Shown piece after piece: positions 6,004 to 13,262 of a DNA stretch of 32,304 bases. Source of the stretch: an uncultured Corynebacterium sp. (GTDB taxonomy: Bacteria > Actinomycetota > Actinomycetes > Mycobacteriales > Mycobacteriaceae). Location of the stretch: the NCBI RefSeq assembly GCF_946998835.1, contig NZ_CAMQAZ010000029.1:1-32304 (forward strand). The letters run 5' to 3'. The number at the start of each line of letters is the position of its first letter. Position 1 is the first letter of the stretch. The position numbers and the translations under genes were made by a program. A model generated the notes under the pieces. That model was given only the letters and a program-made list of their open reading frames with translations. It was not told where the DNA came from and ran no database searches.

Positions 6004-7878
6004 TCACGACATCGCCCGGATCGGATACTTCGCCCCGAGACTTTGCTGCAACTTGCGGATAACGCCGAACGCATCGCGCAAGTGCTCCCGTTCCAGGCTG
6101 GACAGGCGCTTCGGATAGATGTGATTATTCGACTGCTCCCCCGCGTTGAACTGTGCCTGCTGGTGGTGAAGCTGCACCGTGCACAGGAACTCGAACGCAT
6201 CGGCCAGATCCTGGGCACCTTGACGACTCACGCTTCCGGCACCTGCACTAGCCGCCAAGCGGTCACGTGTTGACAACTGTGGCAACCCGGCGGCAACGGT
6301 AAATAGGCGCGCCATCTGCACCACCGCGGCAGTTCCACCCTTTTTGATGTCCAGGGTTTCCGCGTGCTCCCCGCCCTTTTCCAACACTAGGCCACGGAAG
6401 AACCCGAGCGGTGGTTCCCGCCAGGCCGCGAGCTTAGCCAAGTGCGCGTGCAAACGCGGCGAATTCTGCGCCAACGGCAAGTACGCTGCGCGAAGGTCCT
6501 CCACTAGTTGCACATCACCAGCTACGCCACGCATGTCAAAGAAGGTCTGCGCATGCAACAGCGCCTCTGCCTCCGGCGCAGTGATCCACCCATGGAAAGT
6601 GCGCAACCACTGCGACTTAGTCATCCTCCACGCGGGATTGCTGGCCATCATGTTCCCTGGACAGAGCGGATAACCGACTCGGTCGAGGTTGGTGCAAATT
6701 TCGTCGCAAAGCGCAGCGAAATAGTCGGCGTGAACGTCGGCGTCGTAGTCATCGGCGAGGACCAGCGCATTGTCCTGATCGGATGCAAGGCCCATTTCCC
6801 CGCGCCCATGCGAACCCAGTACCGCAAACGCGTAGCTGACCGGTGGCGGCCCGAGCTTTTCCTCTGCCAGCGCAACCAAGCGCCGGGTGACCGCATCGGC
6901 AACGGCGGTCAGCAGCTTGGCAACTTCCTCCCCGGAGTCACCCCGGTCAATAAACCGACCGACGATCCGCCGCGCATTCTGAGCAATTTCCGCGATCTCC
7001 GAAATGTCACTCTTTCGAGCCAGCGTCGCCGTCGCATACACGGGATCGGTGTGCAGACTGCGTAGGAGATCACCAATGACAATCATGCCGACCACTCGTA
7101 TCCCGTCATGCACCGGCAGGTGGTGGTAGCCGCGCTCGGCCATCAGCAGCATGGCTTCAAAAACCAGCAGGTCGGGGCTAATGGTTTCCGGGTTCTCGGT
7201 CATCACTTCGCTTACGAGCGTCACCGCCGACTTGGCTTCTGCCAGCACCCTGCGCCGGAGGTCACGGTCGGTGATGATGCCAACGAGTGGGCTCTGATTA
7301 GCGCCTGCAGACTCCATCACCAGCAGACTGGAGACATTCCGCTCGGTCATAATCTGTGCAGCCTCTTGCACTGTCGCGTCAGCACTGCAGGTCACCAACG
7401 ATGTTTCCATCAGGTCCGCGACGCGTGTGCGCAACGACTCCGACGCCGCAGTGCTCCGCAGCTTCGAGGCCACTGCACGAATCCTCGCATTCTCACCGCC
7501 GTAGTAGCGTCGGACCTCAACAAACTGCTCGGTGAGCTGGTCAAAGACTTCCTTGGAGATCACCAGGAATACGCAATCCTCCACCGCCGTCATCGTGTAC
7601 AGCGAGGGGTCACTGCTGAGCAGCGTCGAGTAGCCGAAGTGATCGCCCACATCGCGCCTGTCCAGCAGAGTGCCCGCTGGGTCAAAGAGGTCCACCATGC
7701 CAGAGCGGATAATGAAACAGCTGTTATTATCCGCACCCGCTCGAATAACCTCCGTACCACGACGCGCATACTGCATGGTCAAAAGCGGTGGAATGGTCGC
7801 ACGCTCTTCATCGGTGAGATCCGAAAAGGGGCGAGTGTGGCTGAGGAAGTCTGTAATCTCCGCAAGCTCGACGGTCAT
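6004..7878 (-). CDS. Cyclic-nucleotide-binding / CBS / DUF294 nucleotidyltransferase-like protein
   Basis: This 624-residue soluble multidomain protein has a cNMP-binding beta-barrel at about 10-125 (IIRSGMVDLFD, VGDHFGYSTLL) and two CBS motifs at about 165-280 (MTERNVSSLLV, GIITDRDLRRR; YHHLPVHDGIRVVGM). A GlnD-like nucleotidyltransferase motif, GSHGRGE with SDQD (residues 355-369), and the DUF294 C-terminal helical domain follow. The NTase metal-binding pattern GS...D-x-D is intact (S356, D367, D369), so nucleotidyl transfer to a protein or small molecule is plausible. The ligand of the barrel and CBS pair (cAMP, AMP, ATP) cannot be read. GATAAT (7891-7886) ends 7 bases before the ATG, a leaderless geometry. 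The exonuclease gene follows directly. Confidence 0.9.
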   Translation of the reverse strand: MTVELAEITDFLSHTRPFSDLTDEERATIPPLLTMQYARRGTEVIRAGADNNSCFIIRSGMVDLFDPAGTLLDRRDVGDHFGYSTLLSSDPSLYTMTAVEDCVFLVISKEVFDQLTEQFVEVRRYYGGENARIRAVASKLRSTAASESLRTRVADLMETSLVTCSADATVQEAAQIMTERNVSSLLVMESAGANQSPLVGIITDRDLRRRVLAEAKSAVTLVSEVMTENPETISPDLLVFEAMLLMAERGYHHLPVHDGIRVVGMIVIGDLLRSLHTDPVYATATLARKSDISEIAEIAQNARRIVGRFIDRGDSGEEVAKLLTAVADAVTRRLVALAEEKLGPPPVSYAFAVLGSHGRGEMGLASDQDNALVLADDYDADVHADYFAALCDEICTNLDRVGYPLCPGNMMASNPAWRMTKSQWLRTFHGWITAPEAEALLHAQTFFDMRGVAGDVQLVEDLRAAYLPLAQNSPRLHAHLAKLAAWREPPLGFFRGLVLEKGGEHAETLDIKKGGTAAVVQMARLFTVAAGLPQLSTRDRLAASAGAGSVSRQGAQDLADAFEFLCTVQLHHQQAQFNAGEQSNNHIYPKRLSSLEREHLRDAFGVIRKLQQSLGAKYPIRAMS

Positions 7879-7885
7879 GGGGTCA

Positions 7886-7932
7886 ATTATCCCCTATTTT
7901 TGCTCCCAATAGGAGTGATTTGCGGGAATACT
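7886..7932. promoter_or_regulatory. Divergent leaderless promoter pair (CBS-DUF294 / DUF664)
   Basis: In the 61-base gap, GATAAT (7891-7886, minus) ends 7 bases before the CBS-DUF294 ATG and AATACT (7927-7932, plus) ends 7 bases before the DUF664 ATG. The two spacers are nearly identical: TGACCCC and TGACCTT. Between them is the inverted repeat CTCCCAATAGGAG, a possible shared operator. Confidence 0.45.
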
Positions 7933-7939
7933 TGACCTT

Positions 7940-8593
7940 ATGACCGATTCCACACACAGCGCTTCAACAAATCCCGAATGGCCACTCGACGCCCACATCC
8001 TTAGCAGGATGGACAAGCTCGCGGCACTCGTCGCCACGCTTGACGACGACACTTTCAATGCATCCCTCCCCATCCCAGCCATTAACTCCCTGGCCGTGCT
8101 GCTGCGCCATGTGACCGGATCCGCGCGCTACTGGCTCGAGCGAGTCTGCCTCGGGCGTGATTATGTTCGCGACCGCGACGGTGAATTTTCCGCTCATAGC
8201 AGTGTTGCGGAAGGGCTGGAGATTTACCGCCGCGACCGCGCAGCCATTGAGTCGGCGCTGGTGGAGTTACAAAGTGTGGACCGCTCTAGCGCTCCCGCCG
8301 TCATCCCCACCGATAAGGATCGCTGGTGGTGCGGCAGCATCGAAGGCGTGATTGTGCACGTCTTCCACGAGGCGGCTCAGCACCTGGGACATGCGGAGAT
8401 CACGAGGGATGCGCTAGTGGCGGGGTTGGGAGGGAATGGTCCCGATGACGGCGCAAGAAGCTCATCCCCACACACACTTGACACCATCATCGATGTGCTA
8501 GCCCAGATCGGACATGCGTCAGACTTCATCGAGCACACTGCCGACGGTAGGACACGCATCACTACCGTCGATGGCAAGACCGTGATTGTCTAG
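7940..8593 (+). CDS. DUF664 / DinB-like metal-dependent four-helix protein
   Basis: The 217-residue protein resembles the DUF664 branch of the DinB/YfiT superfamily, relatives of mycothiol-dependent maleylpyruvate isomerase. It begins after a short hydrophilic leader with LLRHVTGSARYWLER (H57), and the last helix carries VIVHVFHEAAQHLGHAEITRD with H140, E144 and H148, the typical E-x3-H-x2-GH pattern. Such proteins often bind a divalent metal and use mycothiol as cofactor, but the reaction here is unknown. The C-terminal 50 residues (after the helical core) are extra and include DTIIDVLAQIGHASDFIEH. It is transcribed away from the CBS-DUF294 gene and converges with leuB. Confidence 0.72.
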   Translation: MTDSTHSASTNPEWPLDAHILSRMDKLAALVATLDDDTFNASLPIPAINSLAVLLRHVTGSARYWLERVCLGRDYVRDRDGEFSAHSSVAEGLEIYRRDRAAIESALVELQSVDRSSAPAVIPTDKDRWWCGSIEGVIVHVFHEAAQHLGHAEITRDALVAGLGGNGPDDGARSSSPHTLDTIIDVLAQIGHASDFIEHTADGRTRITTVDGKTVIV

Positions 8594-8611
8594 CCCCTCT
8601 CCTATTTTTAC

Positions 8612-8647
8612 TGCACTACTTCGTGCACTACCGCATGCACTACTTCA
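8612..8647. repeat. Three 12-bp tandem repeats at the 3' end of leuB
   Basis: TGCACTAC occurs at 8612, 8624 and 8636, giving three 12-base units ending TTCG, CGCA and TTCA. The array covers the leuB stop. Read on the minus strand each unit carries an in-frame TAG, so the leuB frame meets three successive TAG codons. It also fills the 46-base gap between the convergent DUF664 gene and leuB. Confidence 0.85.
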
Positions 8648-9674
8648 AAGCAGCCGCAATACGGTCGCCGACCTCAGTGGTCTTAATCGGCCCATCACCA
8701 CGGTTGGCCATGTCAGCTTCCACAGCTGCTTCGATACGCTGAGCATCTTCCTCGCGACCTAGGTGGCGCAACATCATCGCACCCGACAGAATGGCTGCGG
8801 TCGGATCAGCAATGCCCTTGCCAGCAATGTCTGGTGCGGAGCCGTGAACGGGCTCGAACATGGACGGGTTGGTATTGGAAGCGTCAATGTTGCCGGACGC
8901 AGCCAGACCAATACCGCCTGACACTGCACCAGCTTCATCGGTAATGATGTCGCCGAAGAGGTTGTCGGTGACAATGACGTCGAAACGCGAAGGATTAGTG
9001 ACGAGGTAAATCGTCGCAGCGTCGATGTGCGAGTAATCGACATCTACCTCTGGGTATTCCTTAGCCACCTCATCGACCGTGCGCTGCCACATACCGCCGC
9101 CGTGCACCAGCACATTGGTCTTGTGGACAAGCGTCAGCTTCTTGCGGCGGGTCATAGCCAGCTCGAAGGCGTAGCGAACAACGCGCTCAGCACCGAAGCG
9201 GGTATTGACGGAGGTCTCATTGGCAACCTCGTGTGGCGTGCCGACGCGAATCGCGCCACCGTTACCGGTGTAGGCACCCTCGGTCCCTTCGCGGACGACC
9301 ACGAAATCAATTTCGCCCGGGTTCTTCAGCGGAGACTCAACCCCCGGGAAGAGCTTGGACGGACGCAGGTTCACGTGGTGATCCAGCGCGAAGCGCATCT
9401 TCAGCAGCAGACCGCGCTCGAGCACTCCCGGAGGAACGTTTGCCGGGTCACCAATGGCACCGAGCAGGATAGCGTCGTGCTCACGCAGGGAGTCGAGGTC
9501 AGCGTCGGTAAGCAGTTCGCCATTGCGCAAGTAGCGACGCGAACCGAGGTCGTACTCGGTAGTGTCAAACTCGCCGATAGCCGCCTTAAGCACCTTCAGC
9601 GCCTCTGCCGTAACTTCCGTGCCAATGCCATCACCCGGGATGACGGCAATCTTCAGCTTTCCTGCCTCAGTCAT
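8640..9674 (-). CDS. leuB: 3-isopropylmalate dehydrogenase
   Basis: The 344-residue enzyme oxidatively decarboxylates 3-isopropylmalate to 2-oxoisocaproate in leucine synthesis, using NAD. It begins LKIAVIPGDGIGTEV, has the substrate arginine region LLLKMRFALDHHVNLRP, KTNVLVHGGGMWQ, DNLFGDIITDEAG for metal binding, and the adenine-loop motif EPVHGSAPDIAGKGIADP. The frame is open to 9995, but the upstream part is antisense to the HNH gene; homologues start at MTEAGKLKIAV. GAAGGG lies upstream of the ATG as a ribosome-binding site, and TATAGT (9698-9693) is a likely -10 in the 49-base gap after the HNH stop. leuCD are not in the window. Confidence 0.96.
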   Translation of the reverse strand: MTEAGKLKIAVIPGDGIGTEVTAEALKVLKAAIGEFDTTEYDLGSRRYLRNGELLTDADLDSLREHDAILLGAIGDPANVPPGVLERGLLLKMRFALDHHVNLRPSKLFPGVESPLKNPGEIDFVVVREGTEGAYTGNGGAIRVGTPHEVANETSVNTRFGAERVVRYAFELAMTRRKKLTLVHKTNVLVHGGGMWQRTVDEVAKEYPEVDVDYSHIDAATIYLVTNPSRFDVIVTDNLFGDIITDEAGAVSGGIGLAASGNIDASNTNPSMFEPVHGSAPDIAGKGIADPTAAILSGAMMLRHLGREEDAQRIEAAVEADMANRGDGPIKTTEVGDRIAAALK

Positions 9675-9692
9675 TTTTGAGATACCCTTCTC

Positions 9693-9698
9693 ACTATA
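9693..9698 (-). promoter_or_regulatory. -10 box TATAGT before leuB
   Basis: TATAGT on the minus strand lies 18 bases upstream of the leuB ATG and is followed by the GAAGGG ribosome-binding site. The expected -35 position holds only TTCTGC, a weak match. Confidence 0.35.
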
Positions 9699-9723
9699 TG
9701 GACATAGTTGAGTGTAGCAGAAT

Positions 9724-11232
9724 CTAAGGCTCGTCCCTGCCACCATCCCCGTCCCCCTCGCCCTTTTCCGCCTTTTGTTGTTCGCGCCGTATATCGCTCC
9801 GAACCTTATCCACAAGACCGCGGCGACTGTCATGCAATTTGCGACGCTTCTCATTGTGCTCAGCCAGCGCGGCAGTCTTCTTTTCTGTCTGCGAGGCAAA
9901 GGTATACCGACCATGTCCCGTGTGCGCCTTATCCGACCTTGCAAATGGCCCCTCATCACAAGAGAGGAACGTCCAGGCTTCCACCCCATCGTCACCCCTG
10001 ACTACCCGCCACATACCCGCAGTTTTGAGGTTGTGATGCCGTCGACAAAGGCAGTGCAGATTCTCTGTGTGAGTAGCTCCTTCCTTTTGCCGCTCGCCGT
10101 CGGAAAGGTCGTGGTCAAACTCAACAATATGGTCGATGTCGCACTTTTCCGCAGGGACATCGCACCCAGGAAAACTACACACGCCGTCACGGGCTCGCAC
10201 GAATGCGCGTTGAGACTCGGAGGGTCGATAGCCTTCGACCTCGCTGTCCCCCAGCACCCGCAATGCAGACACTCGTTTCAACCAGGACTCGGCCACCAAC
10301 GGCGAGAGCCAACCGGCACCAGCCAGCCATACTGGAGTATTTTCAGGCTCACCATCCGCCCCGGGAGTGAGCACCCGAAAGAGCTCCAGATTCACCTCCA
10401 CGTCGCAGCTCCCGCGCAGCGCATGCATGAAGGCAACCGCGCGGCTTACTTTCATCTTCGCTGCCACTGCGTCAATGACTGCAAGCGCTTCCACCGCATG
10501 ATGCCGCTCCAGCACGACTGTCAACGTCGTAGCCCCAGCATCTCCACGCTCATCGACTGCGACGAATTCTCGAGCAGTCATACGGTCACCAAAATAGTCA
10601 ATCGCCGCAGCTTGCACATCCCTCACCTCAGGAGAATCCGCGGGATCCGCAGCAGTTTCCCCACCCTTCTCAACCTGGTACGCTGCCGCATCAATCGCCG
10701 CATCCACGGTCGCCTCGACATTCTGAGCGAGAGCCCTATCAGCATGCACACCAGCCACATCGACATCACGCGGCCGCGCGTCCGGAGCACACTCACCCAG
10801 CACACGCTGCACGCGCGTCGCCATCGCCCGCACCCCACGGAGTGCTTCACCGTCCCGCCTCGGCTTAACGACGTCCACGAGCCCCGACGCCACTGCGTCA
10901 ACTTTGTCATCAGCCACAGGCCGAGTATGTTTGCCAAGCATTGCCAAGTGCTTCACTGACAAATGCCCGCGCTCCTGACACAATTCCGCCAATTGCGGCA
11001 TGCGCCCGAGCATGTAGCCAATTTCCATATATTTATTAACTTCGGTACGCGAGATCCCCAGCACCACCGACCAGTAAGCCAAATGAGCTTCAACATCGCC
11101 GTCATCCGGTGGCGCCAATTGCTGGGCGATAACCACCTGTAAGCGGTTAATTTCCCGCATCACTTCAGCGAGCGGATGCGCCCTCACTTCATGACTGAAG
11201 CGAAATTCCCCGCAAGATTCCAACTCTGACAT
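9724..11232 (-). CDS. DUF222 / HNH endonuclease-domain protein (13E12-like)
   Basis: This 502-residue protein has the actinobacterial DUF222 N-terminal region (about 20-320) followed by a C-terminal HNH nuclease domain (about 365-425): CSFPGCDVPAEKCDIDHI, then ENLHCLCRRHHNLKT, with paired Cys ligands and the DH of the ββα-metal core. The tail is charged and Lys/Glu-rich. The family is abundant and often multicopy in corynebacteria and mycobacteria, and its biological role is unknown. A purine-rich GGAGGGGG precedes the ATG. It lies upstream of leuB on the same strand, so read-through is possible. Nothing around it (repeats, integrase, attachment sites) shows recent mobility. Confidence 0.88.
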   Translation of the reverse strand: MSELESCGEFRFSHEVRAHPLAEVMREINRLQVVIAQQLAPPDDGDVEAHLAYWSVVLGISRTEVNKYMEIGYMLGRMPQLAELCQERGHLSVKHLAMLGKHTRPVADDKVDAVASGLVDVVKPRRDGEALRGVRAMATRVQRVLGECAPDARPRDVDVAGVHADRALAQNVEATVDAAIDAAAYQVEKGGETAADPADSPEVRDVQAAAIDYFGDRMTAREFVAVDERGDAGATTLTVVLERHHAVEALAVIDAVAAKMKVSRAVAFMHALRGSCDVEVNLELFRVLTPGADGEPENTPVWLAGAGWLSPLVAESWLKRVSALRVLGDSEVEGYRPSESQRAFVRARDGVCSFPGCDVPAEKCDIDHIVEFDHDLSDGERQKEGATHTENLHCLCRRHHNLKTAGMWRVVRGDDGVEAWTFLSCDEGPFARSDKAHTGHGRYTFASQTEKKTAALAEHNEKRRKLHDSRRGLVDKVRSDIRREQQKAEKGEGDGDGGRDEP

Positions 11233-11374
11233 TGCACTGCCCCCTCCCTAACGAGGTCCCCTCACGAACAGTTCTTTATCAATTCGCCCACACCATATCT
11301 CCCACCCCGGATTCAACCCCTCACACAAACCCTGAAAATCACCACCAAATTCGAACACCCATTCGAGCCGCAAC

Positions 11375-11421
11375 TAAAAGAAAATCCCGCCCTACGACGC
11401 AAACACCGTCGTAAAGCGGGA
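11375..11421 (-). terminator. Rho-independent terminator of the first CoA-transferase gene
   Basis: Read on the minus strand, TCCCGC-TTT-ACGACG (11421-11407) pairs with CGTCGT-AGG-GCGGGA (11399-11385), followed by the T-rich ATTTTCTTTTA. It sits about 38 bases after the CoA-transferase stop at 11459. The rest of the 226-base gap up to the HNH gene holds only the HNH upstream region, with no further gene seen. Confidence 0.8.
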
Positions 11422-11458
11422 AGCACACCAGCCGCGCGCTTAAAACACGCCTAGAAAC

Positions 11459-12973
11459 TTAATCAACTGGCTTCATCGAGCCGTTCTCGAGGAAGCGGCG
11501 GTGGAAGTCGTAGGAAGTGCCCAGGTCATGCGGGGTGTGCATGAACGGGGTGGCCTTCTCAGCACGCTCGACATACTCGAGCAGCGCCTCCTTGTACATC
11601 GGGTGAGCACACTTCTCGATAATAAGGCGGGAGCGCTGACGCGGAGCCAGACCACGCAGGTCAGCCAGACCCTGCTCGGTGATGATGACCATCACATCAT
11701 GCTCAGTGTGGTCAACATGAGAGACCATCGGCACGATTGCGGAAATGTCACCATTCTTAGCCAGCGACGGGGACACGAACGACGAGATGTAGGCATTACG
11801 GGTGAAGTCACCGGAACCACCAATGCCGTTCATCATGCGAGAGCCAGCCACATGGGTGGAGTTGACGTTGCCGTAGATGTCAGCCTCAATCATGCCGTTA
11901 GTGGTAATCAGGCCCATACGGCGAGTCAGCCCCGGATTGTTAGAGATATCCTGCGGACGCAGGACAATCTTTTCACGATAGTCAGCAGCATTCTCGTTCA
12001 TACGAGCTGCATACTCCGGCGACAGCGAGAATGCGGTACCGGAAGCCATGGTCAGCTTGCCAGCATCCATCAGGTCAATCATGCCGTCCTGAATGACCTC
12101 GGTGAAGGACATCAGGTTCTCATACTTGGAGTCCAGCAGACCTGCAAGCACGGCGTTCGGGATGTTGCCAACCCCAGACTGCATCGGCAGCAGGTTCTCC
12201 GGCAAGCGACCAGCCTTAACCTCACCATCGAGGAAGTCGAGCAGGTAGCCCGCAATCGCCTTGGAGTCATCATCCAGCGGCTTGAAAGCAGAGTTGCGGT
12301 CCTCGGCGTTGGTCTCAACGACTGCAACAACCTTGTCCACATCAATCGGAACATACGGGGTACCAATACGGTCACCCGGCGTCAAAATCGGAATCTCCTT
12401 ACGGTTCGGAGGCAGGCCGACGCTGTAGATGTCGTGCATACCCTCGAGATCCTCGGACTGCCAGGAGTTGACCTCAATGATGATTTTTTCAGCAGCATTC
12501 AGGTAGGAAACGCTATTGCCGACCGAGGAAGACAGAATCAGGGAGCCATCAGCCTTGATGCGAACAGCTTCAACCACAGCGACATTAACCGGACCAAAGA
12601 AGCCCTGCTCAGTCATTGGACCTGAGTGCGACAAGTGAATATCGCTGTAGAAGGCGTCGCCTGCGTTAATGCGGTTACGCATTGCCGGGTCGGACTGGTA
12701 TGGCATTCGCCACTCAACACCATTGGCCTTAGCCAGCGCACCGTCGAGCTCGGGCGCAGTAGAAGCACCAGTCAAGACCTTAATCTTGAATTCCTCACCA
12801 CGTTCGTGAGCGGCCTCCATACGCTCAGCGAGAGCCGGTGGAACAACCTTCGGATAACCGGCACCGGTAAACCCAGCAAAGCCCACCATGTCTCCGTGGT
12901 TGATGAACTGCGCCGCCTCCTGCGCGGTCATCACCTTGGATTTGAGACCAGCATGGGCAATACGATCTGACAT
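11459..12973 (-). CDS. Acetyl-CoA hydrolase/transferase family CoA-transferase (copy 1)
   Basis: The 504-residue cytosolic enzyme belongs to the class I succinyl-CoA:acetate CoA-transferase group (Cat1/AarC/ActA). It has the Gly loop GFAGFTGAGYPK near 31-42, LTGASTAPELDG, the catalytic Glu as E292 in TEVIQDG, and NGMIEADIYGNVNSTHVAG and GIGGSGDFTRNA CoA-binding loops. It likely swaps CoA among acetate, propionate and succinate. GAAAGG before the ATG is a good ribosome-binding site. A paralogue lies 1.5 kb away on the opposite strand, with a zinc-chaperone gene between them. The upstream gap has several TTGGGGG elements. It is not near the glyoxylate or TCA genes, so the preferred substrate is open. 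Confidence 0.92.
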   Translation of the reverse strand: MSDRIAHAGLKSKVMTAQEAAQFINHGDMVGFAGFTGAGYPKVVPPALAERMEAAHERGEEFKIKVLTGASTAPELDGALAKANGVEWRMPYQSDPAMRNRINAGDAFYSDIHLSHSGPMTEQGFFGPVNVAVVEAVRIKADGSLILSSSVGNSVSYLNAAEKIIIEVNSWQSEDLEGMHDIYSVGLPPNRKEIPILTPGDRIGTPYVPIDVDKVVAVVETNAEDRNSAFKPLDDDSKAIAGYLLDFLDGEVKAGRLPENLLPMQSGVGNIPNAVLAGLLDSKYENLMSFTEVIQDGMIDLMDAGKLTMASGTAFSLSPEYAARMNENAADYREKIVLRPQDISNNPGLTRRMGLITTNGMIEADIYGNVNSTHVAGSRMMNGIGGSGDFTRNAYISSFVSPSLAKNGDISAIVPMVSHVDHTEHDVMVIITEQGLADLRGLAPRQRSRLIIEKCAHPMYKEALLEYVERAEKATPFMHTPHDLGTSYDFHRRFLENGSMKPVD

Positions 12974-12992
12974 GAACTCACCTTTCTATATC

Positions 12993-13040
12993 CCCCCAAC
13001 GCGACTATTGGGGGTAGCGCTACGAACACCGAAGCACACC
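12993..13040. promoter_or_regulatory. Cluster of TTGGGGG elements before CoA-transferase copy 1
   Basis: A perfect 7-bp inverted repeat, CCCCCAA (12993-12999) and TTGGGGG (13008-13014), lies 20 bases upstream of the start, with another CCCCCAA about 20 bases further on (near 13038-13044). In C. glutamicum, G-run motifs of this kind are targets of RamA, an activator of acetate genes; that link is inference. The remaining gap to 13229 shows no gene. No clear -10 box for the CoA-transferase was found. Confidence 0.35.
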
Positions 13041-13228
13041 CCCAACCCTATCAATGAAGCGGTTAGCGCCTTTCATTCGAAAGTCTGAAAACGCCCCCAT
13101 TTTAGGCACACTCCACGCGCCACTAACGCCGACTACAACACCGTTTTATGCTTCACGTCACAGCCGACCAAAGATCGGTAGCGCAACACACTCCGAGGCC
13201 TCCCAGCTTCCAACCTGCAAACCTTTTA

Positions 13229-13256
13229 TTGATAACCATTTTCAGTACGTTAATCT
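13229..13256 (+). promoter_or_regulatory. Leaderless promoter overlapped by a Zur-box-like operator
   Basis: TTGATA (13229-13234) and TAATCT (13251-13256) are 16 bases apart and the GTG start follows 6 bases later, so transcription should begin at or next to the start codon. The 15-mer TGATAACCATTTTCA (13230-13244) matches 13 of 15 positions of the actinobacterial Zur consensus TGAAAATCATTTTCA as I remember it. It covers the -35 box and most of the spacer, an ideal position for repression by zinc-loaded Zur. Confidence 0.65.
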
Positions 13257-13262
13257 TGTCGA

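Noticed and set aside
9675..9995. N-terminal extension of leuB to 451 residues
   Set aside because: The extra 107 codons overlap the HNH gene end in another frame and have no family similarity. LeuB homologues start at 9674, which also has a ribosome-binding site.
9724..11232. HNH protein as part of a mobile element or intron
   Set aside because: No inverted repeats, target duplications, intron-like structure or integrase gene is present around it. DUF222-HNH genes are common chromosomal genes in this group.
11232..11414. 60-residue plus-strand open frame between the HNH and CoA-transferase genes
   Set aside because: Pro/Thr-rich with no similarity, lies in the HNH promoter region and runs into the CoA-transferase terminator.
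11501..12625. A 374-residue open frame antisense to CoA-transferase copy 1 (and a similar 341-residue one at 14959-15984 under copy 2)
   Set aside because: They are complementary-strand shadows of strongly conserved genes. The composition is His/Arg/Asn/Val-rich with no motif, and the same shadow appears under both paralogues because their codons are alike.
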